DNA of 64,000 nucleotides from Anagrus nilaparvatae (Eukaryota > Arthropoda > Insecta > Hymenoptera > Mymaridae): assembly GCA_022575985.1 (NCBI GenBank), contig JAKSXM010000014.1, positions 1,054,001-1,118,000 of the forward strand, given 5' to 3'. The translations under genes and the position numbers were made by a program. Below are positions 20,623 through 31,180 of the stretch, piece by piece. The notes under the pieces were generated by a model. That model had not been told where the DNA came from. It made no database searches and was given only the letters and a program-made list of their open reading frames with translations. Position 1 is the stretch's first letter; each line of letters opens with the position of its first letter.

Positions 20623-22104
20623 TTAATTGGCTAATAGTTTTTTAATTTAATCTATAAATTAGTTAAAAAACTCAGAAATCAGTACCACGAGGTTTTTTAA
20701 AATTTTTTCTTCAAGTGAATATTGGATATTTAATGTGTGTTTTAAAGTGGATAATCATAAATATTAAATTAATTAATGCTCATCGATACAATTGTTCTTG
20801 TGATTAAATATATCAACTGTTTTCTCAAAAATTTAAAAGTGATTTACACGTGCTGTACTTAAACTTTCAAAAAAATATATTTGCAAAAAGTTTAATATTT
20901 TCAAGCAGAAAATAAATAATGAGTGCCGAAAAACTTGTCAAAAAATAAATTATTTAAAAATTTATAAAAAATTAAAAAAAAACAAGAAGTGTATTACAAA
21001 AAAGAAAATCATCATAAATGAAGAAGAGGGGAAATAATATATTAACATAAAGGTTTTTCTCTCGCTCACACATCCTCGGCATATAAGCGTCATGCGCACG
21101 CATTTTATCAAGAAGACGACAGCAAACATCAGTTGCCGCCATATTCTTTTTCATTGGGGAAGTAGAAGCACCTATTCAAGTTTTCTCCCACTCCTTCTTC
21201 GCTCTCACACACTTAAATCAACGACGGCATGAAGCAGTAACTGGTATCACGTCATCATATCTTTTCATCGGGGCATCTACACCACGACTACAAGTACATA
21301 CGCGACGGCGCACTGGGCACGAAGCGTCTGCTCCAATCATATTCATTATCTGCAACGTGGCTAATTTGTCTACTGCTGGTGTCTCTTTAAAACTTAAGTT
21401 ACGTTTTCTTTTTTATTTATTTACTTATTTTTAATTATTTTTTTTTTTATAATAATAATAAATACAAAAATAATTAAGCTCTTTTTCTGTACATTTTTTG
21501 TGATAATTTATTATTTTAATTTTTTAAACTTTTTCTAACAAATAAATTCAAAATTTATTTTATAATAATCAATATGAAGTTAAACTTAAAATCAAAATTT
21601 TAATTAATTATAATTTATATTTCGGTCATATTACTAATTAACTTGATGTTACCTAGGTCTCTAAATTAAATGCTGGACATCAAGAGGTCTATCATAAGCT
21701 GTAGCTGTTCGGGCTGTGTTATCAATCAATGGGAGTACCTGGACATCATTTGCAGATCTCATCAATCAAGATATATTTTTTCTTTATCGTGAGGACTATG
21801 TTTTAAAATTATATTAGATTTTTATAACTTACTATTTTACTTTTTTACAAATGTATTACTCATAATGTTTAATTTAAAAATCTATAACGTATATCATTGT
21901 TCTCGGGAAGCAAGGTTTAACTTTCTTAGCTTAAATTTTGACATTTATTATATAGTTAAACATTCTTAAATTTTCTATAAATATTGTAAAAAAAACTTAG
22001 TAAATTTTGTCATAAAAAAATTATCTAATTCTTAAATTTAAATGATAATTCATTACGATAATTTTGTCTTATAATTACATGTACTGGTTTTGACATTTCA
22101 TACA

Positions 22105-22335
22105 AATCTCATTAATCCGTATTCTGTTCAAGATAGGAGAGTGGTAGACGTCAAAACTTGTAAATTTTTATATTTTTTCTCAACATTTTGCGAATAAACT
22201 CAATAATCCGTATTCTAATAGGAGAGTAGCAAATGTTAATCTTGTAAATTCTTAAAAAACTCACCGACATTTATCGACCAAAAACTCATTAATCCGTAAT
22301 CTGTTAATAGATAGGAGAGTGGGGGATGTCAAGCA
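22105..22335 (+). repeat. Three ~90-bp interior repeats with AATCCGTATTCT...GATAGGAGAGTG
   Basis: Copies near 22111, 22201 and 22286 share CATTAATCCGTATTCTGTT and ATAGGAGAGTGG followed by a GACGTCAA-like end. They are non-coding and lie in the interior of the BEL-type derivative. Function unknown. Confidence 0.55.
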
Positions 22336-23156
22336 AAAATGCATTTAATTCTATGTACTACTGAACACGACAAAATTTACTTTCTTAATTAAAAATCACA
22401 TAATCTTAAATCTTAAAGTTAATTCTTATGTAATTTTCATACTAAAGCTTTGTTCAATAATTCATGCTATAATTTTTTATACTATAATTTTATAATTTTA
22501 TAATTTTATCTCAATCTTTAATTTAATAATTTTTCACCTGTGATGTAAAATTAAGTGGGGAGGAATACTGAACCACATTTTATAATCACTAAGATGAGAT
22601 AAAATTGTAAAATTAATTTCAAATTAAATTCAAATCATTAAATGAGGTAACTTACTTTTAATTCCGGTTTAAGAAGGTTAGACTGAGTTTCCCAAAAACA
22701 ATTAAAATTATATTAGCGGATCAGTTATAAACCATAATTCTTAAACTTAGTCCTCAAATGATTTCTTAAATCTATACTTGTATTGTTAATCACATATGAT
22801 AGTCCTAATTACTCTTATTGATTGCTAGGATCGTTTTGATTAGCAATAGTTATTGATAATCATCTTGATGTAAATCAATATTATGTTCATTGTTATTATT
22901 GTATTCATTTTCATTGTATATATAAACTCATTTTCTAAAAATATCTAAATATCTTCATAATTAGTATTATATTCTTTTATATTAATTGTTAAAATACAAA
23001 TCTATAATTGTTTATATAAATCAAGAGACTTTTTAAAAAAAACACATAATAATGTTTTTCAAAAAATTTTGTTTGTAAATAGTATTTGAATTCTTAAATT
23101 CTTTTTTATAGTAAAATCATAATTTTTTACCTTGATAAAAAATTAAGCCGGGAGAA

Positions 23157-23299
23157 TGTTCCGTAATGTAAATTATTGTAAATATACCTTTATTGTAATA
23201 TAATATGTAAACACGCCTTAATTTATGCATAGAAAGAGATAAGTAATATCAAGCGTTACCTGTCTGTGTACAGTACGCACTCAGCCGTACAGCAGTACA
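23157..23299 (+). repeat. Truncated 3' LTR of the BEL-type derivative
   Basis: TGTTCCG follows the purine tract GCCGGGAGAA. The LTR ends after 143 of 256 bp at CAGTACA and runs directly into a gag start. Confidence 0.75.
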
Positions 23300-23301
23300 A
23301 C

Positions 23302-25146
23302 ATGAATCCTGACCAGCAAGCCTCTGATACCAACAAAGAATCAAAAGATTCGTCAGAAATCTTACTAGAGGAAACTGAGCAGATAAATGACAGTCAAGTT
23401 ACAATAGATGCAACAACTGAAGTTAATAAAATGCCAGCAATTCAAGCTCGAGTATCAGCATGGGTTTACATGCAGGATACAGAAGCTATAAGCAAAGTAT
23501 TGGATGAATTACACATGATAATTCTAGATGATGTTTTCGAAAACCAGAGACGATTCCAAATAACCTTATAGGCTTATATAACCCTGACGACTTCAACCTT
23601 GAGGCAGAAATTGATGCAGCAGATATAGATAATGTTAGGCAAACAAGATTAAAATCAAAGGTCAACGCAATAGCGTCAGAGTCACTGGAAAAAAGCCTAG
23701 AAAGAACAAAACGAGAGATAGAACTAGACAAACTCAAAGATGAAGAATGGGTAGCTATCGATGCAGCAAGAAAACAACTACATGATCTACAAGAAGCAAT
23801 CTTGCAGAGAGAGAGAGGGCTTTACAGAATACAGAAATAGAAAATATGAGAGCCCGATACCAGGAAATAATGGGTAACACCATAGCAAGAAATAATAGAA
23901 GATCAGTAACTATTGCAGGCACAAATCAAAACATAAATACAGAACAATATGCTCCAACATCAAGCTCACCATTACATGAGCCTCACCGTAACAATTTATA
24001 CCAAAACCAGAAAACTTTGTCCAATCAAACACAAGTAACCAGCTCATTTTATAGTAGGCCCCAAGATATCGGAGAAACCATAAGAAGATGGAATATTAAA
24101 TTCTCAGCAGATGGCATAAAAAGTATTCAGAAATTTTTAGAAGACATAGACAGAAGAGCATCATTATTAAGTGTCACCTCTGAAGAAATATTACTAGCTC
24201 TTCCAGACATGCTTGAAGGTAAAGCAAAAATATGGTATTCTGCTATGTACAGACTCTGGAACAGCTGGGAAGAGTTTAAAAGAGTCGCTATAAGCCATTA
24301 TGGGGCAGGCAAAGAATATCAACAAAAGATAGAAACAGAGTTCATGTCAAGAACTCAAGGTAAAGACGAAGATTTAAGAACGTACATGTTCAGTTTGCTA
24401 GCCATTGCCAAAGAATTTCGCCCACGCATCTCTGATGAAAGAAAATTAGAAATGCTATACAGAAATATAAAGCCAGAAATAAAAAAGTTATTATTTAGCA
24501 AAGAAATAAAAAGTATAGACGCATTTATAACAAAGGCAATCAGAGTAGAGGAACTCTTAAAGAGTGGTAACTTACTTCCCCCACCACCCAGAGAAGCATG
24601 CCTCTTTCCAGAAGCCTCATATACACCATCAAAGAAAGATAGGCCTAAAAATACATTAAATCAAGTCAGCGCAGTTTTGGCCGCAGATGTCAAAGAAATA
24701 GTTAGCGCCAAGCTAGCAGCTATAATACAAGGCACAAAATTCAGTATGAGAGAATTACGCATTGGCAAAGACTGCTATTGGGCTAACGGTTCAGACTCAG
24801 ATGAGTATGATGAAGAGCCAAGAAGACATCAAAGGAAAACCACACCAAAACAGCAAAAAGGTACTCAAACCAAAATTACAGCCAAAACAACAATAATAGA
24901 AATTATCCAAACAATAATTACTTAAATAACAACTATACGCCTAGAAATAACCAACAGCCTTATAGAAACTATAACAATCAAACATCTACTCAACAAAATA
25001 GAAACTACAACAACCAGCAACAATAAATTCAGCCAAATAAATCTTATAACAACCAGCAAAATTATCAAAAATATGTAGAAAATAATACTCAAAATACACA
25101 AAATTACCAAAAACCGAGCCAATCCTACAGTAATCAAACACAGCTA
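23302..25146 (+). pseudogene. Gypsy-like gag (matrix/capsid region) with Asn/Gln-rich tail
   Basis: ATG at 23302 starts MNPDQQASDTNKESKDSSE. Frameshifts near 23565 and 23815 split a coiled-coil region (LERTKREIELDKLKDEEWVA). The main frame (23846-24925, 359 codons) holds the capsid-like retrotransposon gag domain: RWNIKFSADGIKSIQKFLED, ALPDMLEGKAKIWYSAM, EEFKRVAISHYGAGKEYQQ, EDLRTYMFSLL. After a stop the translation is rich in Asn, Gln and Tyr (NNQQPYRNYNNQT), down to SQSYSNQTQ at about 25146. It lacks zinc knuckles; those, preceded by the same SQSYSNQTQ, are at 19343-19625 on minus. The two are probably one gene split by inversion. Confidence 0.8.
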
Positions 25147-25165
25147 TAAACTGGCGCCCCCGATA

Positions 25166-25641
25166 TCAAAATTTAAAAATTTAGTAAGCTTTTATCAAAA
25201 ATATAAACCAAACTTAATTATTCTCTTACTTACCCTTGTGTAACTTACCTGGCGCTCCGTCATGCCGGTTACAGAATTGGTTTATTTCTGAAAAAGGGGG
25301 GAGGAAGGGGATAAGTCAATAATAAGCCTTTCGTTAATAAAATAATAAATGACTTTAATTAAAAATAAGTGGAATTTTATAATTATTTACAAAAAACTTA
25401 TAGCTAGATTTGGCCATTATATAAAATAAAAGAAATAATTCTGAGGCCTCCTGGGCCTTGATTAAATATATTGATGGACGCCATCTTTTATAATCACGTG
25501 TGGGTGTGCACGGGTGTCGAGTATACTCGCGTATATAAGATAGAAAACGAAACATAATAATGAAAATTATGAAAATTATAAAAAATGTGAACATGAGAAT
25601 ACCACGAATATTCTCGTCACACGCGCACACATATAAACGAT
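25166..25641 (-). repeat. ~1.05-kb repeat, copy 2, first part; probable 5' LTR of the Gypsy-like element
   Basis: Closely matches 14545-14980 in the same orientation. The copy is interrupted at ACGAT (25637-25641) by the gag-only BEL element and resumes at 28885. Confidence 0.6.
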
Positions 25642-26113
25642 TGTTGCGGCCAATAGCTATAAAATCATATTTTTATTTATATTTTTCAAATATTCGCGCA
25701 TTTACTCTAACTTCTTTGATATCGTAATTATTTGATTTATCGGCCCCCCGTTTTAGGGCCCCTTCTCTCACGTTAAACTTTCACCGGTTCTATAAAACCG
25801 ATTCATGCGCATCAATCGTCCTCATTCTGTGGTCTGCGGTCGCGCTCGTAAGTCAATTCAAATCATACACTGCCCGGTGTGTCAAATTAAAAGAAACTTA
25901 AATTCAGTTACTTTTCTCAAACGCCAGTTTATTAATTAACATTCTTTTTTATACAGTCCGCTACTCTAAAAGTTATTTATTTATATGTAATTTACTCAAA
26001 CCAGTGATCTTAATAATTAATTATATTTTAATTAAACAAGTGATTCAATTATTAATTTTCACCAAACCCAATCTCCCTATAATTTTCCTCAATATTTCCT
26101 TCAAAATATTACA
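25642..26113 (+). repeat. 5' LTR of the gag-only BEL element
   Basis: TGTTGCGGCC...ATATTACA, 472 bp. The only difference seen from the 3' LTR is G versus A in GGTCTGC(G/A)GTCGCGC near 25828. Confidence 0.9.
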
Positions 26114-26131
26114 TGGTCAGTGTCTCGCCGG
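26114..26131 (+). other. Primer-binding site of the gag-only BEL element
   Basis: TGGTCAGTGTCTCGCCGG immediately follows the LTR. The priming tRNA is not identified. Confidence 0.6.
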
Positions 26132-26718
26132 ATAAAAAGAACAATAATCGCGAAAAAACGTGCGAATTCGAGCAAGGATTGTGCGTAAAAAAACGGATAC
26201 AAAGAAGTGCTCAACACGTGATAATCATTAACATAATCAAGTGCCATATATATAAAAAAAAAATCAAAGTGAAAAAGTTTTCATAATTCAGTGTTGTGCA
26301 AAAAATACAATATCAAATTTACTAAGTGCCAAAAAAAAGGGTTAAGTGCACTACAGGACCTAGTGCACCGCATCTTTTATCAAGAAACAACCACGTGGGC
26401 AAGCCCTGTGTATCAGGAGCTCATAAATCGGCAGAAGCCGCCATCATCATTTTCAAGAAGAGAGAAGGGCGAGTAAGGAGGCTCCCCTCTCAATACAAAA
26501 ATCAGCGCACGCTACCACAGACGACGTCATCATCTCTCCTACCACAGACAGCAATTTCTCTCCCCACCAAGTCAACTACAAGCAAGCCAACTTTACTTTC
26601 ACTGCCAGCCACAGACGCATGTACGGTTGCTGCTTTTCAGGCACCTCAAATTTTTTAACATTGGGTAAAGTTAAACCCACTTTCAAGGTAAAATCTTTTT
26701 TCTTAATTTACAACTAAG
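26132..26718 (+). promoter_or_regulatory. Untranslated leader of the gag-only BEL element
   Basis: A 0.6-kb leader with several short ORFs in alternative frames, none with recognisable domains. A tract near 26690 precedes the gag ATG at 26719 (AACTAAGATGG, an acceptable eukaryotic start context). Confidence 0.5.
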
Positions 26719-27906
26719 ATGGAAGATGCCGAATCTCTTTTAATAGATCAAGTTACTGACGGGAACTTGATCCTCGATTTTCTCGTTAATTCAGATCTAA
26801 AGGGGGGAGAGAAAAAACCACTAGCAGTTTTAATGTGCAGAAAAGAACTGCTAAAAGAATACTGGCAAAGTTTTCGTGATCGGCATCGAAAACTACGACA
26901 TTATAAGGAAGAACTAAAAGATAGATCGTATTTTAAAAAAAATCATTTTACAGATGTCGAAGAACGCTACATCGAGGCTCTCAGTCAACTCAACGACGCT
27001 ATCTCCAAGGAAACAACGCCAACAACACCATCACCGGCAGCGCACAGCATCGTTCACACATCGCTGCCTAAAATACCACTGCCAACCTTCGACGGGACTC
27101 AGTACAACTGGGACTCCTTCAAGGAAATTTTCAGAGCCAGGATAGTCGACGATGACAACATTGCACCAGCTGTCAAGCTTCAACATCTCTTGGCCTCTCT
27201 TCAGGGTGACGCTGCCAGGCGATACAGCAATCTTCAGCTCACCAGCGCCAACTTTCAAGTAGCATGGGACACACTCACACGTCGATACGACAACAAACGT
27301 ATCAGGCTCAGCACGCACCTGTCACGTGTGATTTCAGCTCCTGCCGTCAATGCCAAGGTCACCGGAGACATCACACGACTCCTAGACACCTTCGAGGAAA
27401 GCATCAGGGCTCTTCGTGGTCTAAACCAGCCAGTCGATCAATGGGATGCCTGGTTCGTACAACTGACGGTCTCCAAGCTCGACTACGTTACACGCAGCGA
27501 CTGGGAGAAATTCAGGGAAGCAGACGACATCTTCTCGACGCACAAGCAGCTGACTGACTTCCTGGAGAACCGTGCCAGAACTCATGATGCTGCCCAAGCC
27601 TCCAGCGGTTCAACCAGCCACACTCAGGGCTCTTCAAATTCCAACAACAGGTCGAACGCCTCAGCCCACACCACGAGTCACCAGCGATCTACGCCAAGTT
27701 GTCCACTCTGCAGCGGGGAATCCCACTACTTATCCAAGTGCTCCAAATTCCTGCAGATGGATGTACAACAACGACGTAAGCTGATGACATCTTATCCAGG
27801 TACCTGTTACAACTGCTTGGGGCCTGGACACCAGCCAAACAAATGCCCCTCCAAGCGAACCTGTTTCTCATGCGGTGAGCAACATCATACTCTGCTCCAC
27901 CAGTAA
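26719..27906 (+). CDS. BEL/Pao gag polyprotein, intact
   Basis: 395 codons. An N-terminal helical region (~1-100), then LPKIPLPTFDGTQYNWDSF (~115-135) opening the DUF1759-type capsid domain (~115-275), a Ser/Thr-rich linker, and three knuckles: CPLCSGESHYLSKC (328-341), CYNCLGPGHQPNKC (363-376) and CFSCGEQHHTLLH (382-394, CCHH type). Gag forms the particle that packages element RNA. In autonomous BEL elements an aspartic protease domain follows in the same frame; here a TAA comes right after LLHQ. G+C-rich codon use contrasts with the AT-rich surroundings. The intact frame together with nearly identical LTRs suggests it was functional very recently. Confidence 0.9.
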   Translation: MEDAESLLIDQVTDGNLILDFLVNSDLKGGEKKPLAVLMCRKELLKEYWQSFRDRHRKLRHYKEELKDRSYFKKNHFTDVEERYIEALSQLNDAISKETTPTTPSPAAHSIVHTSLPKIPLPTFDGTQYNWDSFKEIFRARIVDDDNIAPAVKLQHLLASLQGDAARRYSNLQLTSANFQVAWDTLTRRYDNKRIRLSTHLSRVISAPAVNAKVTGDITRLLDTFEESIRALRGLNQPVDQWDAWFVQLTVSKLDYVTRSDWEKFREADDIFSTHKQLTDFLENRARTHDAAQASSGSTSHTQGSSNSNNRSNASAHTTSHQRSTPSCPLCSGESHYLSKCSKFLQMDVQQRRKLMTSYPGTCYNCLGPGHQPNKCPSKRTCFSCGEQHHTLLHQ

Positions 27907-27912
27907 CAACTT

Positions 27913-28104
27913 AGCAGCTCCAACAGCAGCAATCTCAGCAGCTCCAATAGCGGCAACCTCAGCAGCTCCAATAGCAGCAACTTCAGCGGCTCCAATAGCG
28001 GCAACTTCAGCAGCTTCAATAGCAGCAAACTCAGCAGCTCCAATAGCGGCAACTTCAGCAGCTCCAATAGCAGCAACCTCATCAGCTCCAACAGCAACCA
28101 TCTC
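27913..28104 (+). repeat. 24-bp minisatellite after the gag stop
   Basis: About eight imperfect copies of AGCAGCTCCAATAGCGGCAA plus four bases. In the gag frame, read past the TAA at 27904, they encode repeats of SSSNSGNL-type residues and the frame stays open to TGA at 28177. Another frame gives AAPIAATS repeats. The 24-bp period keeps every frame open, so the antisense ORFs here are artefacts. Confidence 0.8.
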
Positions 28105-28397
28105 AGAAACCTGTCCATCCAACGTGGCGTTCCAGACGTGGGTCAGTTCACGGCGGGCGGTCCAGTTTCAACAGCATGAAGAATTTAAATTAATCTTGTA
28201 AAAAATTAATTAAGTTTTTTCTTTTTCTTTTTCAACTTTTAATTAAATTTACAACTTAATTAATTTTGAATAAGTAATGTAAAACCAAATCCAAATTTGC
28301 ATTGTATAGAATCACGCGTTAAATTCAGTTCAAATTTCAATTAATGTATCGAGTCATTTTTCATTTTCCACAAACTTATTTTGTTAAATAAGATTTA

Positions 28398-28412
28398 ACA
28401 AGGCGGGCGGTA
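28398..28412 (+). promoter_or_regulatory. Polypurine tract of the gag-only BEL element
   Basis: AACAAGGCGGGCGGTA lies directly upstream of the 3' LTR and would prime plus-strand synthesis. Confidence 0.55.
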
Positions 28413-28884
28413 TGTTGCGGCCAATAGCTATAAAATCATATTTTTATTTATATTTTTCAAATATTCGCGCATTTACTCTAACTTCTTTGATATCGTAATT
28501 ATTTGATTTATCGGCCCCCCGTTTTAGGGCCCCTTCTCTCACGTTAAACTTTCACCGGTTCTATAAAACCGATTCATGCGCATCAATCGTCCTCATTCTG
28601 TGGTCTGCAGTCGCGCTCGTAAGTCAATTCAAATCATACACTGCCCGGTGTGTCAAATTAAAAGAAACTTAAATTCAGTTACTTTTCTCAAACGCCAGTT
28701 TATTAATTAACATTCTTTTTTATACAGTCCGCTACTCTAAAAGTTATTTATTTATATGTAATTTACTCAAACCAGTGATCTTAATAATTAATTATATTTT
28801 AATTAAACAAGTGATTCAATTATTAATTTTCACCAAACCCAATCTCCCTATAATTTTCCTCAATATTTCCTTCAAAATATTACA
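28413..28884 (+). repeat. 3' LTR of the gag-only BEL element
   Basis: 472 bp, same ends as the 5' LTR, followed by the target duplication ACGAT. Confidence 0.9.
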
Positions 28885-29460
28885 ACGATTTTCCACACAT
28901 ACCACATACGCGTCAACGCACTCTCACTTATTTAGTTTACAAAATTATAAAATTAAAATAATAATTTTTAGTGCACTTTTATTTAAATATTATTCAAAGG
29001 TACCTTATTTATTTGCTGGAAGTACAATAATTTATGCTTCGAAACGAGCTAGTTTACTCAAAATAGCCTTTAAATATATTCACGTATATCTTTAACACAA
29101 TGAACTGAAACTGATTTTATGATAATTTGTCGATATTTATATGAATTATTTATCAACTAAATGTTAGTCCCTTATAATAATAAACTGTTTATAAAAAACT
29201 GGACTGTTTCAAAAATTAAAACTAAAAATGTTATAAAACTGACTCAATACAAATCTTTTATGAAAAACTGTGCCCATGCAGCATATATGAAACTGGCTTG
29301 TATAAGGTCAGTTCAAGAGTGGCACGAGCAGATGGAACTCTCTTGTTCTTCTTTTCGGCTGTGTCCAGCCGTCGTTGATCGCGCGTTGCCAAATTTCTCT
29401 TTCGCGAGTTATGATAATTTAAATATCTTTAATGCGGACATAAATGTCTGCATTATACTT
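28885..29460 (-). repeat. ~1.05-kb repeat, copy 2, second part
   Basis: Continues 25166-25641 and matches 14970-15592. Its outer end is TATAATGCAGACATTTATG on minus, against array 2. If this is the 5' LTR, the whole Gypsy-like element spans 14545-29460 with nested insertions. Confidence 0.6.
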
Positions 29461-31180
29461 TATAGAAAAAATCACATTGTCTTTCTGCAACATGAAAAAA
29501 CTGCAAAAATTTCATTCTATATGATCGGGTGTTTTATATATAAAAAAGCTCAGAAAATTTTATTAAATAGAAAAATGTATATCGGCTGTCCTATACATAA
29601 AAAAATAAAAAATTCCAAATAATTAACTAAATGGTATTATTTAGTTTTCTCTTTAATGAAAGGATTGAATCAAAATACATACTTTTATAGAAATGTTGTA
29701 ATTTCAAATGTTTTTATGCAATGATAGCATTCAAATATTTTTATAAAATTAAGCAGAATATACCCCACTTAAGTGTTTTTGAATATTGTCCTGTTTATAC
29801 AAATGTTGTTTTTAAATATTGTCCTGTTTTATAGAAATTTCAAATGTTTTTATGCAATGACAGCATTAAAATATTTTTATTGAATTAATTCTAAATTTTT
29901 ATTCTAACAGTCTCCTGTTTTATACAAAAGTTGTGATTTTAAATATTTTTTTGCAATGATAGCATTTAAATTTTTTTATTGACTTCAGCAGAAACTATAC
30001 ATCATTTAAAATTTTTTTTTCTAATAGTGTCCTGTTTTCTATGAAAGTTGTATTTTCAAATGTTTTTATGCAATGATAGCATTGAAAAATTAGTATTGAA
30101 TTTAGCAGAAACTATACCATATTTTAATTTTTTTTCGTATAGTGTCCCGTTTCTTAGAAAATTTGAAATAATAGTATTGAATGTAGCAGAATATACAATT
30201 CTCAAAATTGCAATTTTATTGTTTTTTAAGCAATGATAATATTAATTAATCAGTATTGAATTTAGCAGAATATACCCCACTTACGTGTTTTTGAATAAAG
30301 TCCTGTTTTATAGAAATGTTGTGATTTTAATGTTTCCATACAATGATAGCATTTAAATATATGTATATAATTTAGCAAAATATACCGCACATAAATGTTT
30401 TCGAATTCCGTCTTGTTTTATAGAAATGTTGTAATTTTAACTATTTTTATGCAATGATAGTATTGAGTTATTAGTATTGAATTTAGCAGAGTATACACTG
30501 CAAAAATATTTTCGAATAGTATCCTCTTTTATAAAAATTTTGTTATTTTAATTTTTTTTTTGCAATGATAGCATTGAAATATATTTATTGAATTTAGCAG
30601 AATATACCCCACTTACGTGTTTTTGAATATTGTCCTGCTGTAAAGAAATGTTGTAATTTCAAATGTTTTTATGCAATGATGTTATTGAAATATTTGTATT
30701 GACTTTAGCAAAATATACCCCACTTAAATGTTTTCAAATTCCGTCTTATTTTATAGAAATGCTGTAATTTCAACTATTTTTAAGCAATTGATAGCATTGA
30801 AATATTAGTATTTAATTTAGCAAAAACTATACCTCAATTCAATTTTTTTTTCGTATAGTGTCCCGTTTCTTTGAAAATTTGAAATAATAGTATTGAATGT
30901 AGCAAAAATTATATCCCACTTTAATTTTTTGTTTCTTATAGGGTCTCGTTTTTTAGGAAAGTTGATATGCGTATTAAGTATTGAATGCATATATATAAAT
31001 ATATACTATTATAAATATATTTATACTATTACATATATATATATATAAGTATATACTATTCTCAAAAAATCATCAAATAAGAAATTTGATATCGGCTGTC
31101 CTAAACATGAAAAAATAAAAATTTCAAAAATTTTATTTTATAGAAAAAGTCATCTAGGATCCTGAGAAAAATCAATTTTA
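29461..31180. repeat. AT-rich tandem array 2 (~115-bp units)
   Basis: Ten diverged units share TTTTTATGCAATGATAGCATT, GAATTTAGCAGAATATACCC and TTTTGAATATTGTCCTGTTT. The first landmark falls near 29715, 29850, 29950, 30070, 30228, 30340, 30448, 30565, 30672 and 30785. Similar sequence (ATCGGCTGTCCTA...CATGAAAAAATAAAAATTTC) stands at both ends, near 29580 and 31088, and resembles part of array 1. Confidence 0.75.

Larger units (their letters stand above)
20351..23299 (+). mobile_element. Non-autonomous BEL/Pao-type LTR element, deletion derivative
   Basis: A 5' LTR (20351-20606), a primer site, a 2.5-kb non-coding interior, a purine tract and a truncated 3' LTR (23157-23299) lie in order on plus. 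The two LTRs differ at only two positions over their shared first 143 bp. Only the leader (about 20620-21360, richer in G+C) looks like a normal BEL leader; no gag or pol frame exists. The 3' LTR stops abruptly at CAGTACA where gag of the Gypsy-like element starts, so the right flank has been rearranged. Confidence 0.75.
25642..28884 (+). mobile_element. Young gag-only BEL/Pao retrotransposon
   Basis: Two 472-bp LTRs bracket a primer site, an intact gag ORF, an in-frame minisatellite and a purine tract; there is no protease, RT, RNase H or integrase. A perfect 5-bp target duplication ACGAT (25637-25641 and 28885-28889) flanks it, and the split 1.05-kb repeat reads through once it is removed. 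The LTRs differ by one base that I can see. It must have been mobilised by an autonomous element elsewhere. Confidence 0.9.

Noticed and set aside
26291..26658. ORFs in the leader of the gag-only BEL element
   Set aside because: Overlapping frames without domains in an untranslated leader; gag starts at 26719.
27868..28122. Long Ala/Ile/Leu-rich ORFs in several frames, both strands
   Set aside because: They are all frames of a 24-bp minisatellite; a period divisible by 3 keeps every frame open.
29461..31180. CRISPR array
   Set aside because: Units are diverged along their whole length with no constant repeat and unique spacer pattern, and the DNA is eukaryotic.
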